Positions 1 through 7,582 of a stretch of 64,000 nt of DNA are shown piece by piece. A program made the position numbers and the translations under genes. Origin of the DNA: Streptomyces sp. 11x1 (GTDB lineage Bacteria; Actinomycetota; Actinomycetes; Streptomycetales; Streptomycetaceae); contig NZ_CP122458.1 of NCBI RefSeq assembly GCF_032598905.1, forward strand, positions 4,613,001 through 4,677,000. Reading direction: 5' to 3'. The notes under the pieces are model-generated. The model was not told where the DNA came from and ran no database searches. It saw only the letters and a list, made by a program, of their open reading frames with translations. The stretch's first letter is position 1; each line of letters begins with the position of its first letter.

Positions 1-61
1 GGGTTCTGGGGTGGCCCACCCGAGGCGTCTCGCAGGTTCCGCAACGGGAGGGAGGCGCATA

Positions 62-100
62 GTGGACGTGTTGACGTGGACGATCGAGCGGCGGATGTGA
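62..100 (+). other. Possible 12-codon leader ORF or interrupted N-terminus
   Basis: A GTG at 62 sits about 8 bases after a good purine-rich ribosome site (GGGAGGG, 47-53). It opens twelve codons ending in TGA at 98-100. The following reading frame (101-523) is in the same phase, so this is either a leader peptide or the true N-terminus of the next protein cut by a nonsense codon. The sequence alone does not decide. Confidence 0.3.
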
Positions 101-523
101 CTGACCGAGCGGGCCGAGCTGCTGCGCAAGGAGCTGGCGGAGATCGACGCCGAGCTGGGCCGGCTGGAGGCGGCCGAGGTGGTGTTCGGACAGTGGGCCG
201 AGGCGGCGGACGGTGGACGGCGGCCGTCGGGCATCGTGGAGCCGGAGCCGGAGCCGGCGGTGGTAACGCACGGGGCGGGTGGGATGCGGCTGATCCCGGA
301 CCGCGAGGAAGGCATGGGGGCGGAGGTGCTCACGCCGGAGTACCGACAGATCATGGAGATCGTCGCGAAGGCGTGGTGGCCGGTGATGGCCAAGGACATC
401 GCGCTCGCGCTGGGTCGGGAGAACACCCCGGCCAAGGTCGAGCCGGTCCGCGGCCAGTTGCGCAAGCTGTCCGACCGGGGCTGGCTGACCCGGACGGGCT
501 CGGGACGGTACCTGCCGCGTTGA
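101..523 (+). CDS. Hypothetical protein with coiled-coil N-terminus and winged-helix-like C-terminus
   Basis: Function unknown. From codon 101 the product has a charged heptad-like N-terminus (TERAELLRKELAEIDAELGR), a low-complexity Pro/Glu middle and a C-terminal half of about 55 residues resembling a winged helix: YRQIMEIVAKA, AKDIALALG, KVEPVRGQLRKLSDRGWL, TGSGRYLP. This pattern suggests DNA binding. No ATG or GTG lies at the N-terminus; the options are CTG at 101, directly after the TGA at 98-100, or GTG at 179/182, which would lose the coiled coil. I recall similar small proteins beside mobile genes in Streptomyces, which fits the transposase 70 bases downstream. It may be a pseudogene because the start is unclear. 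Confidence 0.45.
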   Translation: MTERAELLRKELAEIDAELGRLEAAEVVFGQWAEAADGGRRPSGIVEPEPEPAVVTHGAGGMRLIPDREEGMGAEVLTPEYRQIMEIVAKAWWPVMAKDIALALGRENTPAKVEPVRGQLRKLSDRGWLTRTGSGRYLPR

Positions 524-592
524 TCGCCGGCTGGGGCAGAGCGGCCGATTCCGGCCGTAACACGAGGACCCCCAGCGGGAGTTGGCGTTTGT

Positions 593-1393
593 GTGAAGAA
601 ACAGCCGCCCGCCGAGGGCTCTCGCGGTGTTGTCTACCAGGTCCGGCTTCCTGTGTCGAAGCGGACTGTCGATCTCGTCGGCGGACTGATACGCCAGCGC
701 CGCAAGCAACTGGGCACGCGCTGGCGCAAGGCCGCTCCGGGCACGCAGGCGATCGTCGTGCTGGCCGTCCTGCGCCACGACCAGTGCCTGGCCGACATGG
801 CCGGCGGCAACTCCGTCTCGGCCGCAACCGTCCGCCGCTGGGTCCTGGAAGTCCTCGACCTGCTCGCTGCCCGGGCCCCGCGAATGGACCGCGCCCTGAA
901 GAAGATCGCCCGTCGGGGCGGTGCGGTGGTCCTGCCAGACGGCACCCTTGTGCGCTCCCGTCGCCGCACCGGGGCGGACAACCGCAAGAACTACAGCGGG
1001 AAACACAAGGCCCATGGCCTGCTCTTCCTCGCGCTGACCGATGAGAAGGGAAACCTGATCTGGATCTCCTCCGCCCGCCCTGGCCGGGCCAGCGAGATCA
1101 CCGCCGCCCGCCACGACCACATCACCAGGCATCTACGCGAGGCCGGCCTCGATGACGACCCCGACGATGCTCCGGTCATCATCACCGGCCGCAAGGCGAC
1201 CCGCTCCCACCCCCTCACCGACGCCGAGAAGGAGGCGAACCGGCTGGTCAGCCGCGAACGTGCCGCCGTCGAGCACGGCTTCGCGAACCTGAAGACCTGG
1301 CGCATTCTGACCAAGGTCCGCATGAACGCCCATCACGCCACCACGCTGCTACGGGCCCTGCTCGTTCTGGCGAACTGCGAAGTCCAGCGGTGA
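593..1393 (+). CDS. IS5-like (DDE_Tnp_4 type) transposase, probably defective
   Basis: Cut-and-paste transposase of the DDE superfamily. The 266-residue product has an HTH-like N-terminal region (about 50-95), the first catalytic Asp in LPDGTLVRS (Asp116), the NYSGKHKAHG signature (133-141) and the conserved C-terminal VEHGFANLKTWRILT (226-240) with the catalytic Glu227. In relatives as I remember them, about a dozen residues carrying the second catalytic Asp (a LADLGF-type motif) lie between the ARHDH segment and GLDDDPDD. Here HLREAGL runs directly into DDDPDD, so that Asp appears to be deleted and the enzyme is probably dead. Start is GTG 593. I could not define terminal inverted repeats around it. 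Confidence 0.75.
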   Translation: MKKQPPAEGSRGVVYQVRLPVSKRTVDLVGGLIRQRRKQLGTRWRKAAPGTQAIVVLAVLRHDQCLADMAGGNSVSAATVRRWVLEVLDLLAARAPRMDRALKKIARRGGAVVLPDGTLVRSRRRTGADNRKNYSGKHKAHGLLFLALTDEKGNLIWISSARPGRASEITAARHDHITRHLREAGLDDDPDDAPVIITGRKATRSHPLTDAEKEANRLVSRERAAVEHGFANLKTWRILTKVRMNAHHATTLLRALLVLANCEVQR

Positions 1394-1656
1394 CAGACGA
1401 TCACCCGACGGCGATCACTCCACCTGTCAGCACGAGCACCGCATCACGGGCTCACACCAGTACCGCAACCTGCGAGTTCAAGATGAAACGATCTCAATGC
1501 GACGCTCAACTCAGGACAGGCCGGCGACTCCATCAGCTCCGGAGCCGTTCACTGCCAAGTGCTCAGATGTGACCTGCAGACTCTGCCTGAATGCGGGCTT
1601 GCCAGGCCGTCCTCAAGGGAGCATAGATTGGCTCCAGTTGATCGTCAGGGGGAGCG

Positions 1657-4329
1657 GTGGCAGGGCGGGATCTTCGAACGCTGTTCAGCTCGAACGACCG
1701 GAGCATCGCCGCCAGTGAGGCGTTCACGAACCGGCAGGCACAGTGGCAAGCGGTGACCGCCGGCCTCGCTGAGCACATACGGCACGTGACCCGTGCGGAC
1801 TTCGACGTGGAGGATCTGGAGGCTCCCCGCCGCAACATCCTGGTGTTCCACGGTGTGGGCGGGATCGGCAAGTCCACACTCTCCCGCAAGATCGAGGCGT
1901 CGCTCGCCGGCAGCGAGCACCGTCCTGTGCAATGGGAATCGCCGTCCCACCCCGAGGGGCGGACGCTGCCGGTCCGTATCGACCTCGCGCGCGCCGCGGG
2001 CATGGACTTCGAGCGCGTCGTCCTCGCCATCCGTCTTGCCGTCGCCGCGCTCGGCCGGCCGATGCCCGCCTTCGACCTCGCCCTGCGCCGCTACTGGGAG
2101 CACAACCACCCGGGCGAACCGATCGAGGACTACCTGCGCCGGGGCGGGCTGCTGAGCCGCTTCAGCGCCGCTGCCGCCCTGCCGCAGCAGATGCAGTCGG
2201 CCCTCAGCGACGTGGCCCAGGCGCTGTTCCTGCCCGGCACCGTCGGGGGCGCGCTCGGCCACGGGGCCGGAGCGCTCATCAAGGCGTTACGTGAGCGGCG
2301 CCAGTCCGTCCGCGCCCTCGCCGGCTGCTCCCGCCTGGCCGACCTCCTGGAAGCCGAGCCCGACCTGGACGCCCTCAGCTTCTACCCGCACCTGCTCGCC
2401 TGGGACCTGGCCCAACTCCCGGCCGACAAGAGCGCGCTACCCGTGATCCTGCTGGACACCTTCGAGGACACCGGCGACCGCACCCACCGCGACTTCGAGC
2501 GCCTGCTCCAGCGGATCGTGTGGCTGATGCCCAACGTGTTCTTCGTCGTCACCGGACGCAACCGCCTCCAGTGGGCGGAAACGAGCCTGGAAGGGCAGCT
2601 CGACTGGACCGGGCCGAACGCTTGGCCCAGCCTCGTCTCCGACGCAGTGAATAGCGGGTCAGGCGTATCCGGCCGCCAGATCCTGATCGGCGACTTCTCC
2701 TCCGAAGACTGCGAGGACTATCTGGCCCGCAGGCTCAGCCGCGACGGGCAGCCGCTGATCGACGAACCGGTCCGCCGGATCATCGCCGAGCGCTCCCACG
2801 GACTGCCTCTGTACCTGGACCTGTCGGTCATGCGCTACCTGGAACTTCGGCGCAGTGGCAGGCAGCCACAGGTCACCGACTTCGACCACGACTTCCCCGC
2901 CCTGATCGCCCGTACCCTCAGCGACCTGACCGCCGAGGAACGCCACGTGCTCCGCGCGGTCAGCCTGCTCAACGCGTTCTCCGTGCCCCTGGCCACCCAG
3001 GCCGCCGGCATGGACCACGACGCGCCCGCCCTACGGCTGACCGAGCGCCCCTTCATCCGGGAGTCCTCCTCCGGTGTGTGGCCCTTCCATGTCCACGACC
3101 TGATCCGCGCCGCTATTCGCAACGCGGACGACGGCAGTGACGACCGCTGGTCGGAGCAGGACTGGCAGCGTGCGGCCAAGCGTGCCTTCCGCGCCCTGGA
3201 ATCACAGTGGCGCCAGGACCGACGACGCGACCGCACCGTCCTGGTCGGCTGCCTCCAACAAGGGCTGCTCCTCGCACGGGACTTCCGTCTCGATCTCGGC
3301 TGGCTCGCCGATGCCGCATTCCAGTACGTAGGGGACTCCATCTGGGAACCGCTGGCACTTCCCGCAGCCGATGCCAGGTCGTCGGACGGCCTGCAGACTG
3401 CGGCGGACGCCCTGGTGGAAACACTCAGCGCCATCGCCAGGCGCCAGCACGAACACCGTGAACGCACAGCCGGTCGGCTCTCTGCCGTCCTTGCATCGCA
3501 GCTGCTCCCGGATGACCTGGTCGAACTGGCCACGTACTACCTGGCGAAGGCCCAGCGGGACCTCGGCCTGACCGACGATTCGCGGCGCGGCATGCAGCGT
3601 GTCGCCTCCACCGACGGTCGGCTCGCTTCCGCCGCTCGACGCGGCCTGGCACACCTGAGCCGACTGTCCGGAGAGTTCCCTGCGGCGGTGGAAGCCGCTG
3701 GGAGGCTGGGCTGGGAAGGGCGGCACCATCGGGTCCTGGGAGACGTGTGGTGGGTGCAGGGAGACATGGAGCGGGCGACCGCCGCCTACCTGGCAGCCAG
3801 GAGCGAGGCCGAAGAACACGGTGCGGCCGGCGAGACCGCCATGGTCCAGGCGCATCTCGCCTTCGCCGTCTCCTTCGCCGACCCGCTCCGCGCCGACGAT
3901 GAACTCGACCTGGCGGACCGGCTGCTGTCGCACCTCAGCCTGCGCTCAAGCGAGATGACCGCTCGCATTGCCGCACTCGTACGCGACGCCGGGTTCGACG
4001 CAGACGTGCCCGACCGGGCGGACGTCCTGCTCGCCGAAATCGGCGTCTCCGGCATTTCCTACGCCGCGGCGAAACTGCAACTGGCCCTGTGCTTCCACCA
4101 CGCCGTTCTCGACGCCCAGGACGACTTCGTCGACGCGATCACCCGCCTGCGCGAACTCACGCAGAGCGGCGACTACGCCTACTACGTCGAGATCGCGCAC
4201 TTCATGGCCGGCCTTCCGTTCCCCGAGCACACCGCGCGAGCTCGGTGGATCGACGGAGAACGACAGACGCGCGAACGATGGCGGCACCTGGTTGAGACCC
4301 GTCGCAGTCGCCTCGGCACGACTCGTTAG
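1657..4329 (+). CDS. STAND-type NTPase with TPR-like C-terminus; defence candidate
   Basis: An 890-residue P-loop ATPase of the STAND/NACHT kind. Walker A is GVGGIGKST (66-74), a Walker B-like strand is LPVILLDTFED (261-271), and an arginine sensor follows in VVTGRNRLQW (297-306). A winged-helix-like segment (about 430-500) and a long alpha-helical, TPR-like C-terminus (about 560-880) follow. The first 60 residues carry no recognisable effector domain. Such proteins sense a ligand through the C-terminal repeats and oligomerise; many bacterial examples are antiphage sensors, but that role is inferred from context. Start GTG 1657 has a strong ribosome site AGGGGGAG just upstream. Leu211 is a TTA codon (2287-2289), rare in Streptomyces and dependent on the bldA tRNA. 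An HNH nuclease and a toxin-antitoxin pair follow on the same strand. Confidence 0.75.
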   Translation: MAGRDLRTLFSSNDRSIAASEAFTNRQAQWQAVTAGLAEHIRHVTRADFDVEDLEAPRRNILVFHGVGGIGKSTLSRKIEASLAGSEHRPVQWESPSHPEGRTLPVRIDLARAAGMDFERVVLAIRLAVAALGRPMPAFDLALRRYWEHNHPGEPIEDYLRRGGLLSRFSAAAALPQQMQSALSDVAQALFLPGTVGGALGHGAGALIKALRERRQSVRALAGCSRLADLLEAEPDLDALSFYPHLLAWDLAQLPADKSALPVILLDTFEDTGDRTHRDFERLLQRIVWLMPNVFFVVTGRNRLQWAETSLEGQLDWTGPNAWPSLVSDAVNSGSGVSGRQILIGDFSSEDCEDYLARRLSRDGQPLIDEPVRRIIAERSHGLPLYLDLSVMRYLELRRSGRQPQVTDFDHDFPALIARTLSDLTAEERHVLRAVSLLNAFSVPLATQAAGMDHDAPALRLTERPFIRESSSGVWPFHVHDLIRAAIRNADDGSDDRWSEQDWQRAAKRAFRALESQWRQDRRRDRTVLVGCLQQGLLLARDFRLDLGWLADAAFQYVGDSIWEPLALPAADARSSDGLQTAADALVETLSAIARRQHEHRERTAGRLSAVLASQLLPDDLVELATYYLAKAQRDLGLTDDSRRGMQRVASTDGRLASAARRGLAHLSRLSGEFPAAVEAAGRLGWEGRHHRVLGDVWWVQGDMERATAAYLAARSEAEEHGAAGETAMVQAHLAFAVSFADPLRADDELDLADRLLSHLSLRSSEMTARIAALVRDAGFDADVPDRADVLLAEIGVSGISYAAAKLQLALCFHHAVLDAQDDFVDAITRLRELTQSGDYAYYVEIAHFMAGLPFPEHTARARWIDGERQTRERWRHLVETRRSRLGTTR

Positions 4330-4454
4330 GCCGCAACGGGCAACGTCGGCACGAAGCCAGTGACCCCACGGTGTCCGGGCGCCATCTGGGAGTCGACCCG
4401 CTCCCCAAGCCCCCTCGAAACCACCGCACCCCAACGCCACTACGATCGCCAGTC
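4330..4454 (+). repeat. Copy 1 of a ~45-bp repeat also found at 6330
   Basis: The stretch from 4381 (GCCATCTGGGAGTCGACCCG, then a C-rich run to about 4425) matches 6330-6375 (GCCATCTGGGAGCCGCCCTG and a similar C-rich run), with scattered differences. It lies between the STAND gene and the HNH gene. The core GCCATCTGGGAG is also half of the 19-nt motif flanking the tRNA-Pro att core, so this may be a relic integrase arm site or att remnant. Confidence 0.5.
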
Positions 4455-5348
4455 ATGGACTGGCTGGAGCGCGCCGCGAAGCTGAAGCAGTGGAGCAGAA
4501 GCGGGACCCGCGCTCCGCACAAGCCACTGCTGTTCCTGTACGCGCTCGGGCGTTTCCAGCAGGACGCCGACGGTGAACTGCGGTACAGCGCAGTGGAGGA
4601 CGACCTCAGACGGCTGCTGGCCGAGTACGGTCCGCCCAACAGAACGACGCCCGCCTACCCGTTCCACCATCTGGTGAGCGACGGCGTGTGGGAGGTGCAC
4701 ACCGATCGCGGACCGGGCAGCCCCGGCAGTGGCGTGCGGGAGTTGCGGGCCGTCGGAGCCGCAGGGCGGCTGACGCCGGAACTCCGGACGGCGCTGCGGC
4801 GCGAGCCGTCGTTGTTCGGCCGGATGGCACGGGCCCTGCTCGACCTGAACTTCCCGCCCTCGCTCCACGGCGATCTCTGCGAAGCCGTCGGCCTGGAGCT
4901 GGAGCCGGCGGAGACCGAACAGCTCTCGGCCGTGCGCAGGCGGCGGGATCCCCGGATGCGGGAGCTGGTCCTGACGGCATACGAGTACCAGTGCGCCTTC
5001 TGCGGCTACGACGGCAGGATCGGCGCGGTGCCGGTCGGGCTGGAGGCCGCGCATGTGCGCTGGTGGGCGTTCGACGGCCCTGACGACGTCGACAACGGCC
5101 TGTGCCTGTGCTCGCTGCACCACAAGCTCTTCGACAAGGGCGTCCTCGGCATCGGTGACAGTCACCGCATCCTGGTCTCGCAGCGCTTCGTCGGCCACAG
5201 TCCCGCCGCCCGCGAGCACGTCATAGCACTCGCCGGCCGCCCGCTTATCGGTCCCCAACCGGGTGCCCAGCCCGTCGCGGCGATCCACCGCTCCTGGCAC
5301 ACCAGCCAGGTCTTCCACGGCGGCCCACGCCCCGCCACGGCCGCCTGA
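4455..5348 (+). CDS. Phosphorothioate-DNA-dependent HNH restriction endonuclease (ScoMcrA/SprMcrA-like)
   Basis: Type IV-like restriction enzyme expected to bind phosphorothioate (DndA-E modified) DNA through an N-terminal sulfur-binding domain and cut with a C-terminal HNH domain. The 297-residue product has the sulfur-binding region at about 1-150 (KPLLFLYALGRF near 23-34, YPFHHLVSDGVWEV at 69-82) and an HNH domain at 165-235. The HNH domain has a zinc CxxC (Cys180, Cys183), LEAAH (His200), DNG (Asn214) and CSLHHKLFD (Cys219, His222/223). All expected catalytic and zinc residues are present. ATG 4455 is the start; the frame stays open further upstream but lacks a sensible start. No dnd modification genes are in the window, consistent with a stand-alone defence against modified incoming DNA. 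Confidence 0.85.
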   Translation: MDWLERAAKLKQWSRSGTRAPHKPLLFLYALGRFQQDADGELRYSAVEDDLRRLLAEYGPPNRTTPAYPFHHLVSDGVWEVHTDRGPGSPGSGVRELRAVGAAGRLTPELRTALRREPSLFGRMARALLDLNFPPSLHGDLCEAVGLELEPAETEQLSAVRRRRDPRMRELVLTAYEYQCAFCGYDGRIGAVPVGLEAAHVRWWAFDGPDDVDNGLCLCSLHHKLFDKGVLGIGDSHRILVSQRFVGHSPAAREHVIALAGRPLIGPQPGAQPVAAIHRSWHTSQVFHGGPRPATAA

Positions 5349-5400
5349 TCGCCGAGCGTCGATCACGTGACCCACTGGTAAGGAGTGCAATACCGGGAGT

Positions 5401-5691
5401 ATGGTCTCTTATATGGCGACGAAGAAGGTAACCGTGACGATTCCCGAGGATCTCCTGGACGAGATCCGCGCGGACGCGGCAGAGCGGGGCCTGTCGGCGT
5501 ATGTCGCCGAGGCGCTGCGCTTCAAGCGTGACCGGGACCGGCTCCTGGAACTGGTCGACTGGCTGCAGGAAGAGCACGGCCCCATCACCGAGGACGAGCA
5601 CGCGGCAGCGCTCGTCGAGCTGGATGAACTCGACGCCGAACACGAGCGGCGTCGAACCGCCGGAAAGCACGACGCCGGAGAGGCTGCGTGA
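5401..5691 (+). CDS. Ribbon-helix-helix antitoxin of a PIN toxin-antitoxin pair
   Basis: Small DNA-binding antitoxin. The N-terminus, KKVTVTIPEDLLDEIRADA, is a typical beta strand plus helix of the RHH/CopG fold; the acidic, charged C-terminus (ITEDEHAAALVELDELDAE) would wrap and block the toxin. It overlaps the PIN toxin by four bases (GTGA at 5688-5691), so the two are translationally coupled. Starts ATG 5401 and ATG 5413 are both possible; AAGGAG lies at 5381-5386. GGTA...TACC half-sites bracket this ribosome site (about 5379-5396) and may belong to an autoregulatory operator. The family is normally autoregulated by the toxin-antitoxin complex. Confidence 0.8.
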   Translation: MVSYMATKKVTVTIPEDLLDEIRADAAERGLSAYVAEALRFKRDRDRLLELVDWLQEEHGPITEDEHAAALVELDELDAEHERRRTAGKHDAGEAA

Positions 5692-6113
5692 AGAAGCGAG
5701 CCGGTGAGCACGGACAGCGGCCCCTCCGCGTCTTCGTACTGGACTGTGAAGCCCTGTCCCTTGCGGTACGCGGCGATCGGAAGATGATCGCCTGGCTCGA
5801 CCTCGCGGCACGCGGGGAGGCCGAAGTGGTGACGTCTCCGATGACACTGGTCGAGGCGTACGACGGCAGAACGACCGAGCAGCGCTGGGACTGGGCACTG
5901 TCCCGGCTCCAGGTCGTCGACATCGGGAAGGACGAGGCCCGCCAAGCGCGTCGACTTCTGGCCGACGCCAAGTTGCACGGCCACAAGTACGCGATCGATG
6001 CCGTGCTCGCCGTCATCGCGCGACAGCAGAGGGGACAGGTCACCGTCTTCACCTCGGACGTCGACGACCTGGAGAAGCTGGTCCCGGACACGATCGTCGT
6101 CAAGAAGGTGTGA
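5688..6113 (+). CDS. PIN-domain (VapC-like) ribonuclease toxin
   Basis: A 141-residue PIN nuclease, expected to cleave RNA when freed from the RHH antitoxin encoded just upstream. The acidic active-site set is visible: Asp in VLDCEALSLA near the N-terminus, Glu in TLVEAYDG, Asp in KYAIDAVLAVIA and Asp in TSDVDDLEKL near the C-terminus. The GTG start overlaps the antitoxin stop. The pair stabilises plasmids and integrative elements in many bacteria and lies 340 bases from the tRNA-Pro att core, so an addiction role for the element is likely. Abortive defence is the alternative. Confidence 0.82.
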   Translation: MKKRAGEHGQRPLRVFVLDCEALSLAVRGDRKMIAWLDLAARGEAEVVTSPMTLVEAYDGRTTEQRWDWALSRLQVVDIGKDEARQARRLLADAKLHGHKYAIDAVLAVIARQQRGQVTVFTSDVDDLEKLVPDTIVVKKV

Positions 6114-6324
6114 CCCGGCCCGCGCCTCTCCAGCGCCCGCACCCACGCCGGTGAGCGCCCGCGATGCCATCGCGTACTCTGTCCGGACCACATCGGCAGT
6201 CTCCGACGCCAGGCGGCGGACGGCGAATAGAGTGGCCGACTCGGCTTCCTGGCACTGGTGGGCCGGTGGATCGTCTTCGGGTCGCAGGGCTGACTCTCCA
6301 GCACCATCCAGGCAGCAGCACCCT

Positions 6325-6375
6325 TGGGAGCCATCTGGGAGCCGCCCTGCTCCCGATACCCCCCTCCACACCACC
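6325..6375 (+). repeat. Left arm-type repeat of the att site (and copy 2 of the 4381 repeat)
   Basis: TGGGAGCCATCTGGGAGCC occupies 6325-6343 and is itself two tandem copies of TGGGAGCC. It matches TGGGAGCCATTTGGGGGCC at 6563-6581 in 17 of 19 positions. From 6330 onward it also matches the block at 4381-4425. The position, about 110 bases left of the tRNA core, is where an integrase arm-binding site would lie. Confidence 0.6.
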
Positions 6376-6449
6376 CGAGACCAACCGGGACCACCCACCT
6401 GATCTGCGCAAACACAATCCAGGCAGGAAAGCTCATTAACCGATCCTCA

Positions 6450-6492
6450 TTCGGGACGAAGAGGTCGTGGGTTCAAATCCCGCCACCCCGAC
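6450..6492 (+). other. tRNA-Pro(CGG) 3'-half: integration (att) core
   Basis: From 6450 the sequence reads as the anticodon loop (TTCGGGA, anticodon CGG), the 3' side of the anticodon stem (CGAAG), variable loop, T-arm (GGGTTCAAATCCC) and 3' acceptor strand (CACCCCGAC) of a tRNA-Pro. The bases before 6450 (CCTCA) cannot pair with CGAAG and no D-arm or 5' acceptor is present, so the tRNA is cut at the anticodon loop. This is the duplicated core left by a tyrosine integrase such as that of pSAM2, which also uses a tRNA-Pro. With the tRNA on the plus strand, the intact gene and the integrase should lie to the left of the window. Confidence 0.85.
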
Positions 6493-6506
6493 AGTGAAGT
6501 ACCAGG

Positions 6507-6543
6507 TCAGGGGCCTGATCCGCAGTGCGGGTCGGGCCCCTGA
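6507..6543 (+). terminator. Hairpin after the tRNA core
   Basis: TCAGGGGCC (6507-6515) pairs with GGCCCCTGA (6535-6543) around a loop of about 19 bases. It sits where a tRNA terminator would be expected, immediately after the tRNA 3' end. Confidence 0.6.
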
Positions 6544-6562
6544 GTGGTTCGGGGGGCCATTT

Positions 6563-6581
6563 TGGGAGCCATTTGGGGGCC
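6563..6581 (+). repeat. Right arm-type repeat of the att site
   Basis: TGGGAGCCATTTGGGGGCC, a near copy of 6325-6343, preceded by a further half-site (GGGGCCATT, 6553-6561). Arm sites on both sides of a core are a property of attP, not of a single attL or attR. Confidence 0.55.
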
Positions 6582-6682
6582 GACTTCGAGATGCGGCTCC
6601 CGGATTCCTCGCACCTCGCCCGCCGGCCGCCCCCGCCTGACGGACCGTGAGCTCCTCACCGGAAGCGCGCGACACTGAACCT

Positions 6683-7003
6683 GTGAACATCGAGCTTCTC
6701 GTCGTGCCCGACTGCCCGCACGCCGGTCCCGCAGCCGAGTTGCTTCGCCGAGTGCTCGTCCGCATCGGCCTCGACGACGCCGCATTCATCACGCGCGTGA
6801 TCTCGGATACGCGCGCGGCAGAGGCGGAGGGTTTCACCGGTTCGCCGACCTTCATGGCCGACGGGCGGGACCTGTTTGCCGAGCCCGGCCGCGCGCCGGG
6901 AATCGCGTGCCGGGTGTATCGAACGCCGGGCGGCCTGGCCGGACTGCCAGCTCTCGACCAGCTGCGGCGGGCCTTGCTCGGCGCCTCCGCAAGCAACGAC
7001 TGA
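6683..7003 (+). CDS. Thioredoxin-fold protein, redox or metal-related
   Basis: About 106 residues from GTG 6683 with a thioredoxin-like layout: a first beta strand (IELLVVPDCPHAG) with one Cys where thioredoxins have CxxC, then GSPTFMADG supplying the cis-proline loop. Only a monothiol Cys is present, so it is unlikely to be a classical disulfide reductase. Similar small proteins occur beside mercury or copper genes, and the following genes here look metal-related. The frame is open further upstream to GTG/ATG codons at about 6647, but the fold begins at 6683. Confidence 0.6.
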   Translation: MNIELLVVPDCPHAGPAAELLRRVLVRIGLDDAAFITRVISDTRAAEAEGFTGSPTFMADGRDLFAEPGRAPGIACRVYRTPGGLAGLPALDQLRRALLGASASND

Positions 7004-7048
7004 GCCGAATGCCCGCCTGCCCTCGCGGAGCCAGGCGGTTTCCGTAGC

Positions 7049-7465
7049 ATGGGGGTTGTGACAGCCCGTGCACAACTCCACTCCGCGCGATCGCCCCGTG
7101 GGCGGTGGCGGGCGCTGCTGGTGCTCGGGCTGCTGGCCGGCCTTCTCGGTATGCACGCCCTCAGTCCGGGCTGGGCCGTGGCCGCTGACGCCCATCATTC
7201 CTCCTTCGCCTCTGCTCATGCCGGGATGGCGATGGCGAGCGACGTGTACGTCTGCCACGGTGACAGCGGTGGCGGCCATGCCGAGCATGCCGATGCGACG
7301 TGCGCGTCCGGCGCCGTCGGCACGGGACCGGTCCTTCCTGCCCCGTTGCCCGACCCTGTCGCCACCCTCGCGCCCACCGACAGCGGCCACGGGTTCCTCG
7401 CCACCACGCCCGACGGCGGCCGGGCGCCGCCCACACTGGCCGAACTTCAACTCCTGCGGATCTAG
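7049..7465 (+). CDS. DUF6153 family secreted or membrane-anchored protein (copy 1)
   Basis: Function unknown. The product has an N-terminal hydrophobic segment (ALLVLGLLAGLLGMHAL, about 22-38), a His/Met-rich stretch (HAGMAMASDVYVCHGDSGGGH) and the characteristic C-terminal ending ELQLLRI. The His, Met and Cys residues just outside the membrane segment could bind copper or silver. A second family member (10318-10749) lies on the other strand 3 kb away. ATG 7049 or GTG 7058 is the start. It is followed after 117 bases by a DUF305 lipoprotein, a common partner in metal-tolerance clusters. Confidence 0.7.
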   Translation: MGVVTARAQLHSARSPRGRWRALLVLGLLAGLLGMHALSPGWAVAADAHHSSFASAHAGMAMASDVYVCHGDSGGGHAEHADATCASGAVGTGPVLPAPLPDPVATLAPTDSGHGFLATTPDGGRAPPTLAELQLLRI

Positions 7466-7582
7466 GACAAGGCCAAGCCGTATCCCACCTCGCCGGTTGT
7501 GCCTCGGCGAGCGGCCGTACGGCACCCAGCCATGTCCCGCGCCGCTCGGCGCAGCATCCCTCGCAGACCGCAGGAGTACCAC

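Noticed and set aside
6407..6492. A complete tRNA gene
   Set aside because: Only the 3' half from the anticodon loop onward is present; the 5' half and D-arm are missing and the anticodon stem cannot pair.
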